This document shows positions 7,171 to 14,832 of a DNA stretch of 40,249 nt, in pieces. Both the position numbers and the translations under genes were made by a program. The notes beneath the pieces were generated by a model. The model saw only the letters and a program-made list of their open reading frames with translations. It was not told the DNA's origin and did no database searches. Position 1 is the stretch's first letter, and each line of letters begins with the position of its first letter. This DNA comes from Deltaproteobacteria bacterium (GTDB lineage: Bacteria; Desulfobacterota; BSN033; UBA1163): contig JAGXTA010000060.1 of NCBI GenBank assembly GCA_018333535.1, positions 1-40,249 on the forward strand, given 5' to 3'.

Positions 7171-7888
7171 AATAATCCAGTTTATCGAACCGAACATCCA
7201 GCAGTTTCATACCCGCCGCCTCGAAAATCTTCTGGCGCTTCAACTCAAGAAAATTCTGTCTCGAAAGAATCCCTATCTTTTCAAGGCAAAGGATCAGAAC
7301 ACTGCCCATGATTTGGTGAAGACCATTCTTGATGCCCACCTATCATCTCAAGAAGAAGGAATTTTCGGTGGATTTCTTGAGGAACTCGCCGTGTTCATTT
7401 GCGGTCGCGTTTATAGAGGTAAGAAATCATCAGCGGAGGGCATAGACCTGGAATTCGAGAAGGATGCGACCTCCTATCTTGTTTCCATCAAGTCTGGTCC
7501 AAATTGGGGCAACAGTCGCCAAATAGCACGAATGAAAGACGACTTCAGGAGGGCAAAGAGAATACGAGGAACCAATACAAAAGGCATCAGGACGGTTGCT
7601 GTGAATGGCTGTTGTTATGGCAAAGACGATAACCCCGACAAAGGGGATTATTTGAAATTCTGTGGACAGCGATTCTGGGAATTCATCTCTGGTGACGAAA
7701 ATCTCTATACCGACATTATCGAGCCACTTGGCCACAAGGCTAAAGAAAAGAATGAGCAGTTCCAAGGTGAGTATGCGAAAGTGATCAATAAGTTTACCCT
7801 TGAATTTTCCAAAGAGTACTGTGCTCCTGACGGTTCAATATTGTGGCCCAAACTCGTCCGGTTCAACTCAGGAAAGAATCCAAAATAA
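7148..7888 (+). CDS. type II restriction endonuclease, PmeII-like
   Basis: This 246-residue protein starts inside the methyltransferase gene. A PD-(D/E)xK-type active site is visible: E98-x-D100 (EGIDLEF), a 12-residue gap, then S113-I-K115 followed by SGPNWGNS, a stretch I associate with PmeII-family restriction enzymes. An upstream acidic helix (FLEELAVF, 76-83) fits the fold. It should cut the DNA sequence protected by the overlapping methyltransferase. The family name is from memory and unverified; the nuclease role rests on the active-site pattern and the gene overlap. Confidence 0.8.
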   Translation: MGNVSKSEIIQFIEPNIQQFHTRRLENLLALQLKKILSRKNPYLFKAKDQNTAHDLVKTILDAHLSSQEEGIFGGFLEELAVFICGRVYRGKKSSAEGIDLEFEKDATSYLVSIKSGPNWGNSRQIARMKDDFRRAKRIRGTNTKGIRTVAVNGCCYGKDDNPDKGDYLKFCGQRFWEFISGDENLYTDIIEPLGHKAKEKNEQFQGEYAKVINKFTLEFSKEYCAPDGSILWPKLVRFNSGKNPK

Positions 7889-8228
7889 GAGCCCATCCAG
7901 TCACTCCAGTGGATGGCTTAAAACCATCGTTGATTTCACTTTTTATACACCTTTGAACTGGTAATCATCAACTCCCAGGTCGACCTGCTATTGGAGATAA
8001 GTAGGTGCACTCGGCATTTTTAAATCGATTTGATAATTTCTAATATCTATCATCCAGTGCTGCTGTACCGTACAGGTTTTACCCCGTTAGAAATTCGAGT
8101 CGTTGCGACTCGCCTGCCTGCCGGCAGGCAGGAAACCGAGCGGTCCATTATTTCTTATGGGGCGAACTTCTGATATTTTTTTTGGGCTGGAAAGATTGAA
8201 ATGAATAAGATAGGAATACCAAACCCTT
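7889..8228. other. intergenic region after restriction-modification genes
   Basis: No gene was found. Right after the nuclease stop is a hairpin, CCATCCA/TGGATGG (about 7893-7917), that may end the operon, though without a T-tract. At 8081-8165 lies a repeat element described separately. Confidence 0.5.
8081..8165. repeat. CCCCGTTAGAA-bounded palindromic element
   Basis: The left end ACCCCGTTAGAAAT and right end ATTTCTTATGGGGC are imperfect inverted copies. Inside are a CGAGTC/GACTCG hairpin and a perfect 20-bp palindrome CCTGCCTGCCGGCAGGCAGG (8113-8132). It is structured like the element at 4211-4314 and shares its outer end. Confidence 0.6.
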
Positions 8229-8624
8229 CTATCCAATTGGCCAGACTTCTACTTTTAACCCTTCAATGTTTTCGAAATGTCTTTTGTTTGCTGTAACAAG
8301 AATGGCTTCATGAGCTAAAGCGGTGGCGGCGATCAGTGCATCTACTTCACCGGTTGGTTTCCCTAAACTCCGAAGCCTGCTTTTGATCGTTCCGAAAGCC
8401 TTAGCACATTCGATATCAAATGGGACGACCTGAACAATATCCACAAACCGATATAGCTTCTCTAAATTTTCTTTCGCTTTATGAGATACTTTTGCACCGT
8501 AATCAAGCTCCGCTATTACCAAAGGGCTTAAGGCAATTCTATCAATTTCATCCTTTATTCTTTTTAGGACAGACCCTTCGCCATTTAAAAAAGCCACAAC
8601 CACATTGGTATCCAAAAGAATCAT
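8229..8624 (-). CDS. vapC: PIN-domain toxin, VapC family
   Basis: This 131-residue PIN-domain ribonuclease is the toxin of a type II toxin-antitoxin pair. Acidic active-site residues are visible at D5 (LLDTNV), E39 (VIAELDYG) and D95 (GEVDALIAA), with TANKRHF near 111-117 where many PIN proteins have a fourth acidic residue; here it is N113. These proteins cleave RNA, often tRNA or rRNA. Its ATG overlaps the antitoxin stop codon by 4 bases (ATGA), so translation is coupled. Target unknown. Confidence 0.88.
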   Translation of the reverse strand: MILLDTNVVVAFLNGEGSVLKRIKDEIDRIALSPLVIAELDYGAKVSHKAKENLEKLYRFVDIVQVVPFDIECAKAFGTIKSRLRSLGKPTGEVDALIAATALAHEAILVTANKRHFENIEGLKVEVWPIG

Positions 8625-8863
8625 CCTAAACTTACCTCTCGGCCATAATAAGTGTGGCGTTCTTGCTCTATTGCCTTGAAAATTGAAATGATGGTTGGAT
8701 CATCTGCCCACGCTCCAGAAAGGTCCGAAATGATCTTTAATTTTTCTTTGGTTTTTAGGATAGGTTCGATACTTACAACAACCTTTGTTCCATCCGGAAG
8801 ACCTACCTTTTTGGGAAGTCGGATCGAACCTTTTTCTATCTTACTTTTGATTGTAATTGTCAT
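8621..8863 (-). CDS. antitoxin of PIN toxin, AF2212/DUF104-like
   Basis: This 80-residue antitoxin partner of the adjacent PIN toxin has an N-terminal beta-rich DNA-binding/dimer segment (TITIKSKIEKGSIRLPKKV, then LPDGTKVVVSI). It resembles the AF2212/DUF104 antitoxin pattern, with 'LPEGTKV' as its hallmark, more than classical VapB. The C-terminal half (KIISDLSGAW, IFKAIEQER) is helical and would wrap the toxin. The ribosome site GGAGG is 6 bases before the ATG. It is likely to autoregulate from the promoter just upstream. Confidence 0.75.
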   Translation of the reverse strand: MTITIKSKIEKGSIRLPKKVGLPDGTKVVVSIEPILKTKEKLKIISDLSGAWADDPTIISIFKAIEQERHTYYGREVSLG

Positions 8864-8886
8864 TGATTACCTCCACTTCTGGCTCA

Positions 8887-8915
8887 AATATATACTATTC
8901 TAAATCCCTTTACAA
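8887..8915 (-). promoter_or_regulatory. promoter of toxin-antitoxin operon
   Basis: Reading the minus strand: TTGTAA (8915-8910), 17-bp spacer, TATATT (8892-8887). It lies 24 bases before the antitoxin ATG at 8863, leaving a short leader with GGAGG. Confidence 0.5.
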
Positions 8916-8966
8916 TAGATTCTTACACATTGAAGCCTGAGAATTTATCTCTAACATTTACATGAG

Positions 8967-9017
8967 CCCCCTCACCCCCTCCCTCTCCCCGCTGGGGAGA
9001 GGGGAAGGGTGAGGGGC
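8967..9017. repeat. C-rich inverted repeat (CCCCTCACCC / GGGTGAGGGG)
   Basis: This is an inverted repeat of about 50 bp, CCCCTCACCC...CTCTCCCC-GCT-GGGGAGAG...GGGTGAGGGG. It lies just downstream of the CheR-like gene (minus strand) and may end its transcript. Related G/C-rich hairpins occur at 10374-10462, 14679-14787, 16129-16152 and 21880-21926. Confidence 0.65.
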
Positions 9018-9023
9018 AAAATT

Positions 9024-9848
9024 TCAAATATCTTTGGCTAGATTTAATGCGCCACTAAACCTTTGATAAAATTTTTGGGCTGGAAAGATTGGAATGAATA
9101 AGGTAGGAAAAGTAAGAGGCAGGGATTCATCCCTTCCGATCACCAGATACCCCTTCTCTTTTAAACTGGAGAAAATCTTCTTGAGCACCTTCATCTGAGA
9201 CTCTTTTGAGAAATAAGTAAAGGCTAAATTCCGACAGAAGATGATATCCATTCCGGGAAAGGGTTCTTCACGGAGAATATCATGCCTTTTGAACTCAACG
9301 CCCTTCCTGACAGACGGATTGAGGATAAAAAAACCATCCTCTTTATTAAAAGATTTTTCCAAAATCTCCTGGGGCGTCTCTCTCAAACTGCTCTTTTTAT
9401 ATCTCCCCTCTTCCGCCCTTCGAAGCATCTTCTCATCAATATCCGTCGCTAAAACGGAAAGACGGACCTCCGGAAAATCCTTTCCAAACTTTTCTTTCCA
9501 TAATAGAGAAACGCTGTATGGTTCCTCACCACTGGCACAACCGATCGACCAGACATTCAAATCTCCTTTTTCTCTGTTTTTAATGATCGCCGGAAGGGCA
9601 GAGGTTTCAAGGGTATCAAAGACTTCTTTATCCCTGAAAAATCGAGAAATGGTGACGGTAAGGATTTTGGAGAGATGACTCTTTTCCTCAGGGTCCTTTT
9701 GAACCCTTAAGAGATATTCATCAAAACGAGAAAATCCAAGTTCAATGATTCTCCGCTCAATTTTTCGTTTGACCCCTCTCCTCTGAAAGGGCCGCCACTG
9801 AAGGCCAAGGCAAGGAGCAACTTCTTTGAGAAACTCATCAAAGTGCAT
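9024..9848 (-). CDS. CheR-type SAM-dependent methyltransferase
   Basis: This is a 274-residue methyltransferase of the CheR family, which normally methylates glutamates of chemoreceptors. The ATG at 9848 (MHFDEFL) is preferred over an upstream in-frame start that would run back into the Ogt gene. Motifs include TISRFFRD (near the CheR 'T-FFRD' site), the SAM-binding GCASGEEPYS, ATDIDEKML, and CRNLAFTYFS where CheR has CRN-LIYF. It overlaps the Ogt stop by 11 bases. No chemotaxis gene is nearby, so the substrate need not be a chemoreceptor. The C-terminus is shorter than classical CheR. Confidence 0.85.
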   Translation of the reverse strand: MHFDEFLKEVAPCLGLQWRPFQRRGVKRKIERRIIELGFSRFDEYLLRVQKDPEEKSHLSKILTVTISRFFRDKEVFDTLETSALPAIIKNREKGDLNVWSIGCASGEEPYSVSLLWKEKFGKDFPEVRLSVLATDIDEKMLRRAEEGRYKKSSLRETPQEILEKSFNKEDGFFILNPSVRKGVEFKRHDILREEPFPGMDIIFCRNLAFTYFSKESQMKVLKKIFSSLKEKGYLVIGRDESLPLTFPTLFIPIFPAQKFYQRFSGALNLAKDI

Positions 9849-10344
9849 GGGTTTTTTCGAAGTCCAGCAACTCCTTCTTGACTTTGAGCCCATGGCCAAA
9901 ACCACCCAGTCCACCATTGGTCTCAATCACTCTGTGACAGGGAATGATTAAGGGGATGGGGTTGTTTCCGTTTGCATTTCCAACAGCCCGGAAAGCTTTG
10001 GGATGGCCGATGGCCCGAGCAACATCCTGATAGGATCGTGTTTCGCCATAGGGTATCTTGGCCAGTGCTGACCAGACCTTTTTTTGAAAAGGCGTCCCTT
10101 TCATATCCAGTTTGCAATCAAAACGCCGGAGCTTGCCTTTGAGATACTTCTCCAGTTGAGAAAGGACCTTTTGGTTCTTTCGATTATCTCGGATAATCTC
10201 CCCGGGAAAGCACCTTTTCAACTCTTTTAAAAAGGTTTTCTCCTGGGCTAAAAAGTCCACCATGCAAACACCCTTCTCAGTCGAAGCAACAAAAACCTTC
10301 TTCAGCCATGTTGAGTCAAAAGACGAATAATAAACCTTTCCCAT
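9838..10344 (-). CDS. ogt: methylated-DNA--protein-cysteine methyltransferase
   Basis: This 168-residue suicide enzyme repairs O6-alkylguanine by moving the alkyl group to its own cysteine. The acceptor is in IIPCHRVI (C136 from the chosen start); GTPFQKKVW, YGETRSYQ and RAVGNANGNNP form the DNA-binding helix-turn-helix and active-site frame. ATG at 10344 is chosen because AGGAGG lies 6 bases before it; a TTG two codons upstream would abut the ribosome site. It overlaps the CheR-like gene by 11 bases, so the two are cotranscribed, an unexpected pairing. Confidence 0.93.
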   Translation of the reverse strand: MGKVYYSSFDSTWLKKVFVASTEKGVCMVDFLAQEKTFLKELKRCFPGEIIRDNRKNQKVLSQLEKYLKGKLRRFDCKLDMKGTPFQKKVWSALAKIPYGETRSYQDVARAIGHPKAFRAVGNANGNNPIPLIIPCHRVIETNGGLGGFGHGLKVKKELLDFEKTHAL

Positions 10345-10373
10345 TTTCAACCTCCTAATTTTTGGCGGCCTTA

Positions 10374-10462
10374 TCCTCTCCCCTGTTGGGAGAGGGAGGG
10401 CGTGAGAGGGGACATGTAGGTCTGCACCCCCACCTCAATCCTCCCCCATCAATGGGGAGGAG
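10374..10462. repeat. G/C-rich hairpin pair upstream of ogt
   Basis: Two hairpins, CCTCTCCCC-TGTT-GGGAGAGG and CCTCCCC-CATCAAT-GGGGAGG, are separated by about 45 bp. They belong to the same loose class as the repeats at 8967-9017 and 14679-14787. The rest of the 10345-10571 gap shows no gene. Confidence 0.55.
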
Positions 10463-10571
10463 GACTGTTGGTTATTTTCATCGTTCGAGGGTGCCCTCTG
10501 GGCATGTGGTATTATGGACTCATTATGAACTACCGTTCGGCAATCCATCATTCCATTTTGATGGACACAAA

Positions 10572-10958
10572 CTAATGCGCGGCTTGCTTTTTACCCAATG
10601 GAAGATGGCGCACGCGATGACGTGATTCTTCGACAACTACAACTGCCCCGTCTACCAATGCATTGGCGGAATCCTTCAGAACTGTAGATAACCGGCGGAT
10701 GAGATGAGGCGTTCGGGTATTATGTAAACGGAATAGAACAACGCTCGCTTTTTTGCCTTCCGAAAGGGCAACGATTTCCCCAAAGTCAAGGTCAAATGTT
10801 ATGATGATGCGGTTTTCATTGAGCGCTTTTGTAAAGATCTCACCATTCGGCATCCGGTGCAGTCCTTCTTCGCGTAAGTGTTTCGCATCATGACCATTAT
10901 TGCTCAGCCATTCAACAACTCTGATATTTACGCCCATATCAGCGAGAAATCGCATCAT
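10572..10958 (-). CDS. DUF5615 PIN-like protein (probable toxin)
   Basis: This 128-residue protein matches the DUF5615 pattern: MRFLADMGV at the start, WLSNNGHDAKHLRE, then IITFDLDFGEI. The acidic residues D7, D57 and D59 could form a PIN-like nuclease site. Partners of this family are usually DUF433 proteins, and one lies directly upstream (stop 7 bases before this start). A Met-Met start lets either ATG follow the GAGG at 10962-10966. Toxin activity is inferred from the family. Confidence 0.75.
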   Translation of the reverse strand: MMRFLADMGVNIRVVEWLSNNGHDAKHLREEGLHRMPNGEIFTKALNENRIIITFDLDFGEIVALSEGKKASVVLFRLHNTRTPHLIRRLSTVLKDSANALVDGAVVVVEESRHRVRHLPLGKKQAAH

Positions 10959-10964
10959 TGGCCC

Positions 10965-11180
10965 TCAAAGGCTGTAAACCTGTTCTTGGGTCAGCCATGC
11001 TGCATATTCAATCGCTTGCTGGATATCCTCCCTTTCAAGATCCGGATATCCCTCAAGGATTTCCTCAAAGTTTGCACCATGTGCGATCTGGCCCACAATG
11101 ACGGAAACGGGAATCCGCATCCCCCGAATACATGCACGGCCTCCCATGATCTGCGGATCAAAGGTAATTCGGTCAAACAT
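10965..11180 (-). CDS. DUF433 protein (probable antitoxin)
   Basis: This 71-residue protein matches the DUF433 antitoxin pattern: DPQIMGGRACIRGMRIPV, then a helix-turn-helix-like segment and LEREDIQQAIEYAAWL. The ribosome site AGGAGG is 8 bases before the ATG. It precedes a DUF5615 gene by 7 bases, the standard order of this pair. Members bind DNA and neutralise the PIN-like partner; this is known of the family and not shown here. Confidence 0.8.
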   Translation of the reverse strand: MFDRITFDPQIMGGRACIRGMRIPVSVIVGQIAHGANFEEILEGYPDLEREDIQQAIEYAAWLTQEQVYSL

Positions 11181-11273
11181 CTCTTACACCTCCTGATCTT
11201 CCAAGTAGATTCTACCCTAATTAATTCCACGAATCAAAGGACCCCTTCCAAAAACCATTCTTTTATTCAGTGC

Positions 11274-11300
11274 GTCACCCTGGTGAAAATCGGAGTCCAG
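11274..11300. repeat. decayed copy of the CATTCCGG palindromic element
   Basis: GTCACCCTGGTGAAAATCGG followed by AGTCCAGGCTTTTTG resembles the left half of the elements at 3621-3747 and 14118-14188 with several mismatches. The rest of the 11181-11438 gap has no recognised feature. Confidence 0.35.
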
Positions 11301-11438
11301 GCTTTTTGTTTTTTCTGGGGAACCACAAGCCTTCTCCGTGCTGTTTAAATCACCCCTCCCAAGGTTGATCCAGTTATACCAAAAATTTGATTTTATGGCA
11401 ATTTTTTGAAAAACCTGAGATCGGAAGGTGTTTCTATG

Positions 11439-12485
11439 CTAAAGCTTTGGAGGGTGTGAATTGCTAAATCTGTATTGGGCGGCTTTTATGAGGCCCATGG
11501 GGCCGGTCATCATCGTATTTCCGCCCGGAGCCGCATAAGTGAATATCAGTTTGGTTCCATTGAAAAGATCGCGGTTGGGACCGGTGACCCATACGGGTAC
11601 ATCTCCGAAAAATGGAGTTAATGTGATGACTCCATGGCCATTATCTTCAAAGACCTTCTGCCTGTCCAATTCACCCCGAAAGAAGAGGCGAAGGTGATTC
11701 TCCAATTTCTCCGGAGTCAACTCATGGGTATGGTGTTCATAGAGCCCTTCAAGCTTCCCATTGATCAGGAGGGCGGCAATGGTATGTCCGTTTCCGACAT
11801 TGACGGCCAGAGATGGCCCTTCCATTTTGTCCATGCACCCCAGAATAGCAGAAAAAGAGGTGTCCATCATCAGGATAGGCGATGAGGAGATTCTCCTCGC
11901 CGCCTTTACGGCCGATCTCATCCGGAGATAATAGTCCGGGATGGAACCTTCTATGAAGTGAAATGACTCCGGCCTGTTATCTTTTCGGAGCATCGCCTCC
12001 ATCTGGTCAAAACGGAAAGTCCGGTCTGAAATCCCTTTAGGGGCCACGCCGTGGTCCTGAACGGCTACTGCAATGACATCAAAGTTGAAATCCTCTCCGA
12101 ACTGGGTAAGGAATTGGCGAAGGAGGTCCAGATTGATCTCACAGATCTCCAATTCCTTAAAATGGCCGGACGAAGGCTTCCCTCCCACTTCGATCCCCAT
12201 TGACCTGACCTCATCTAAGTCATTGCGAATCGAATAAGCGGCGGATTCCTCCATCACCACCCGATAACCCTTCTTGAGGTGGCTTAGAATGGCCCGTGTG
12301 AACGATCCCCCTCCGATGGTATCACCATAGACATAGAGATCGCCTTCTATTTTTTTCAACCTTTCTGCAAGGATTCTCGAAGGGGTCGGCAGAACGAGAC
12401 TGGTGCAATTTTCGATCTTCTTCTCGGAGTCGAAAAGGAGAATGTCCTGTGTCCCCGCCCCAATATCAATCGCCAGTATTTTCAT
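11439..12485 (-). CDS. DUF1786 family protein (ASKHA fold)
   Basis: This 348-residue protein opens with an ASKHA phosphate-binding motif (ILAIDIGAGTQDILLFD) and has a second glycine-rich loop, NVGNGHTIAALL, and YAAPGGNTMMTGP near the end. This matches DUF1786, a family found mostly in anaerobes and methanogens whose function I do not know. ATP binding is likely from the fold. GGAAAG precedes the ATG at 12485. It is the last gene of a minus-strand run after rtcB, separated from it by a repeat. Confidence 0.8.
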   Translation of the reverse strand: MKILAIDIGAGTQDILLFDSEKKIENCTSLVLPTPSRILAERLKKIEGDLYVYGDTIGGGSFTRAILSHLKKGYRVVMEESAAYSIRNDLDEVRSMGIEVGGKPSSGHFKELEICEINLDLLRQFLTQFGEDFNFDVIAVAVQDHGVAPKGISDRTFRFDQMEAMLRKDNRPESFHFIEGSIPDYYLRMRSAVKAARRISSSPILMMDTSFSAILGCMDKMEGPSLAVNVGNGHTIAALLINGKLEGLYEHHTHELTPEKLENHLRLFFRGELDRQKVFEDNGHGVITLTPFFGDVPVWVTGPNRDLFNGTKLIFTYAAPGGNTMMTGPMGLIKAAQYRFSNSHPPKL

Positions 12486-12498
12486 CTTTCCAATTATT

Positions 12499-12562
12499 AG
12501 GGGGACAGTCCCGAATCTACGACTCCGCTACGCTCCGTCCGTAATTCTGGGACAGTCCCCTA
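12499..12562. repeat. GGGGACAGTCCC inverted repeat
   Basis: The ends are AGGGGGACAGTCCCGAAT and ATTCTGGGACAGTCCCCT, forming a long imperfect stem around a central segment of about 27 bases. It lies between rtcB and the DUF1786 gene, and might act as a terminator after rtcB. The same type of repeat is common in genomes of this kind. Confidence 0.6.
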
Positions 12563-12590
12563 TTGCCTACTGATAACTGTTTACTGATTA

Positions 12591-14042
12591 TTATCCCTTA
12601 ATCACTCCCATCGGCACCAGTTTGACCACCTTCAGGCTGATGCCTGCATGGTGAACCACATTCACCACATCATTGACATCTTTATAGGCCTCGGGAATCT
12701 CTTCCTCTATTGTCCCCCGGCTTGCTCCCTTCACGATGATCCCCTTATCCTCCATCTCCCTCACAACCGCCCTTCCCTTTGCCGTTTTGATGGCCTGATG
12801 GCGGCTCATCACCCTTCCTGCTCCGTGACAGGTGGAGCCGAAAGTCTCTTTCATCGCCCTTTCCGTCCCGATCAAAACATAGGAACACCTGCCCATGTCA
12901 CCGGGGATGAGGACAGGCTGACCGATGGACCGGTAATCTTCCGGAATATCTCGATGGTCTGGAGAAAAGGCTCTTGTCGCTCCTTTTCTGTGGACACAGA
13001 GTTTCTTCTTCTCCCCGCTGACCGTATGTGTTTCGATCTTGGCAATATTATGACAGACATCGTAGACTAAATCGAGCTTAAGATCCCTTGGACTCTTCTG
13101 AAGGACCTGTTCGAATGTTTCCCTCACCCAGTGTGAAATCATCTGCCGGTTCGTGAAAGCATAATTGGCTGCACAGGCCATGGCTTCCAGATACCGGCTT
13201 CCCTCAGGTGAAGAGATCGGAGCGCAGCAGAGTTGAGGGTCCGGAAGTTCAATTTGATACTTCCGGGCAGCATCCATCATGACCCTTATATAATCGTCAC
13301 ATACCTGGTGCCCAAAACCCCTTGAACCCGTGTGGACGAGGACGGTCACCTGATCCTTCCATAACCCCAATACCCGGGCAACATCATTATCAAATACCTC
13401 AGCCACATAACCCACTTCAACGAAATGGTTTCCGGAACCTAACGTCCCTAATTGCGCCTTTCCCCTTTCCATCGCCCTCTCTGAGACGCGGTCCGGATCA
13501 GCGCCTTCGATGCAACCCAGTTCTTCGATATGCTCGATATCCTTTGCTGTGCCGAACCCCTTCTCAACTGCCCACCTCGCCCCTTTTTTCAAGACCTGCC
13601 TCTGCTCCTCTCTATTCAGCTTCAGGTCCTTTCGATGGGAACCCACGCCCGAAGGGATGTTGATGAAAAGGGTATCCACCAGATCCTTCATCCTTCCCTG
13701 AATGTCCTTGCGGCTCAAACCTGAGCGCATCAATCTCACGCCTCAGTTGATATCATATCCGACCCCTCCTGGGGAGACGATCCCATCATTCAAATCGAAG
13801 GCGGCCACACCGCCGATGGGAAAACCATATCCCCAGTGGATATCCGGCATGGCCAGGGAATAACCCACGATGCCCGGAAGCCAGGCGACATTGGCCACCT
13901 GGGCGAGGCTTTGATCTTTTCGGATATTGTTAAACATCTGTTCATCGGCATAGACGATGCCATCGGTTTTCATCTTCCCCTCACGAGGGATCCTCCACCG
14001 ATAATCATCTATTTTCTGGATTTTAATCTTTTCTTCTGCCAT
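12591..14042 (-). CDS. rtcB: RNA ligase RtcB with in-frame TGA (selenocysteine) at the metal-binding Cys position
   Basis: This is a 483-residue RtcB, which joins RNA 2',3'-cyclic-phosphate and 5'-OH ends using GTP and a divalent metal. The frame is continuous except for TGA at 13743-13745 (codon 100) in GYDIN-TGA-GVRL, where the family has the metal-ligand Cys (P. horikoshii C98). Other ligands are intact: D97, H206, H237, H331 and the guanylylated H406 (STCHGAGR), each offset by 2-3 from P. horikoshii. The start at 14042 follows GGAGGAAG. The product before the TGA alone would be 99 residues, and no ribosome site exists for a second start. A SECIS-like hairpin follows. Selenocysteine is my reading; archease lies just upstream in the same orientation. 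Confidence 0.88.
13709..13729 (-). promoter_or_regulatory. SECIS-like stem-loop directing UGA to selenocysteine in rtcB
   Basis: Counting from the base after UGA, nucleotides +14 to +34 fold as UGCG-CUC / GAG-C(C)GCA: seven stem pairs with one bulged C, plus a possible A-U pair that would shorten the six-base loop AGGUUU to GGUU. The GGU sits at +22 to +24. In E. coli fdhF the SECIS loop AGGUCU has GGU at +19 to +21. Size, loop and distance agree with bacterial SECIS elements; binding by SelB is inferred. Confidence 0.7.
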
Positions 14043-14117
14043 GAAACTTCCTCCAAAATTAATAACCCCACTTTTCATAAAAGTGAAGAACATAAACTAA
14101 CTTTTTTCGAGAAGGTT

Positions 14118-14188
14118 GTCATTCCGGCGAAAGCCGGAATCCAGTGTTTTCAAAAATCATGGATGCCGGATCGGGTCCGGCATGACGG
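14118..14188. repeat. CATTCCGGCGAAAGCCGG palindromic element
   Basis: GTCATTCCGGCGAAAGCCGG at left is identical to the copy at 3650, and the right half GGATGCCGGATCGGGTCCGG is followed by CATGAC. It is a shortened relative of the elements at 3621-3747 and 15264-15400, lying between rtcB and archease. Confidence 0.7.
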
Positions 14189-14191
14189 ACT

Positions 14192-14638
14192 TCAAATATC
14201 CAGAATAACCCGCGCCCTCCAGCCTCCGTCCTCCCTTTTTACCTGAATCTGATGATGGGTGACCGCTTTCACCCCGGTTTTGATCACATGGGCTCCCTCA
14301 CGGAATAGTTCTCCCTTTGCCTTTGCCCTTAATCCTTCTTCTCCAATGACCTCTACCTTAAATTTCTTAAATAAAAGATTCTCCACATCGTGAAGATAGA
14401 GAAGCTCGTTTAACCAATCAACCATCAGCCGCTCCAGGCTCTCTCCCTTAAGTTCAACCTGTCTCTCTTCCTTTTGCCTTACTCTCCTTAAATCGGTGAT
14501 GAGGTGGAAGAAGGCTTCGGCGGCATTTTCAAAAAGCTCCTTGAGATCCTCGCCATACACGATCAGCCCTATATCTGCTGTGTGATCCAGGATTTCAAAA
14601 CGCTTTCTTCTCTTTTTGGCCTTTGCTCCCGCATCCAT
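14192..14638 (-). CDS. archease
   Basis: This 148-residue archease activates RtcB for multiple turnovers by promoting guanylylation. ILDHTADIGL near the N-terminus is the family signature, and VKAVTHHQIQVK near the C-terminus is also characteristic. ATG at 14638 is chosen: family length is about 140, and a longer frame would run into a palindromic repeat (14679-14787). The ribosome site AAGG is weak and about 10 bases away. It precedes rtcB on the same strand, the common pairing. Confidence 0.9.
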   Translation of the reverse strand: MDAGAKAKKRRKRFEILDHTADIGLIVYGEDLKELFENAAEAFFHLITDLRRVRQKEERQVELKGESLERLMVDWLNELLYLHDVENLLFKKFKVEVIGEEGLRAKAKGELFREGAHVIKTGVKAVTHHQIQVKREDGGWRARVILDI

Positions 14639-14678
14639 ATATATTGACAACCTTAAAAAGGTAATGACATCGATTTTT

Positions 14679-14787
14679 AAAATCCCTCCTGGCCTCCCTT
14701 TGCCAAAGGGAGGGATTACCCCTCTTTGGCCGCCGGCCCATAGGGCCTCTGGCCCGGAGGGCAAAGAGGGGGGAGGGGAGATTTTCT
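14679..14787. repeat. compound G/C-rich palindromic repeat upstream of archease
   Basis: The left half has CTCCCTTTGCCAAAGGGAG, the middle has GGCCGCCGGCC and GGCCCATAGGGCC hairpins, and the right half ends GCAAAGAGGGGGGAGGGGAG. AAAATCCC at the left edge and GAGATTTT at the right edge are near-inverse ends. It has no coding role and should not be read as an archease N-terminus. Confidence 0.6.
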
Positions 14788-14832
14788 AATGGTCATGTCT
14801 ACTCAATTTTGAGACTGCTCTTGAACTGCAGA

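Noticed and set aside
13743-13745. rtcB read as two genes or a pseudogene split by a stop codon
   Set aside because: The frame is the same on both sides, there is no ribosome site after the stop, all other active-site residues are intact, the stop is TGA at the conserved Cys, and a SECIS-like hairpin follows.
14639-14764. 42-residue N-terminal extension of archease
   Set aside because: It is encoded largely by a G/C-rich palindromic repeat and exceeds the family length.
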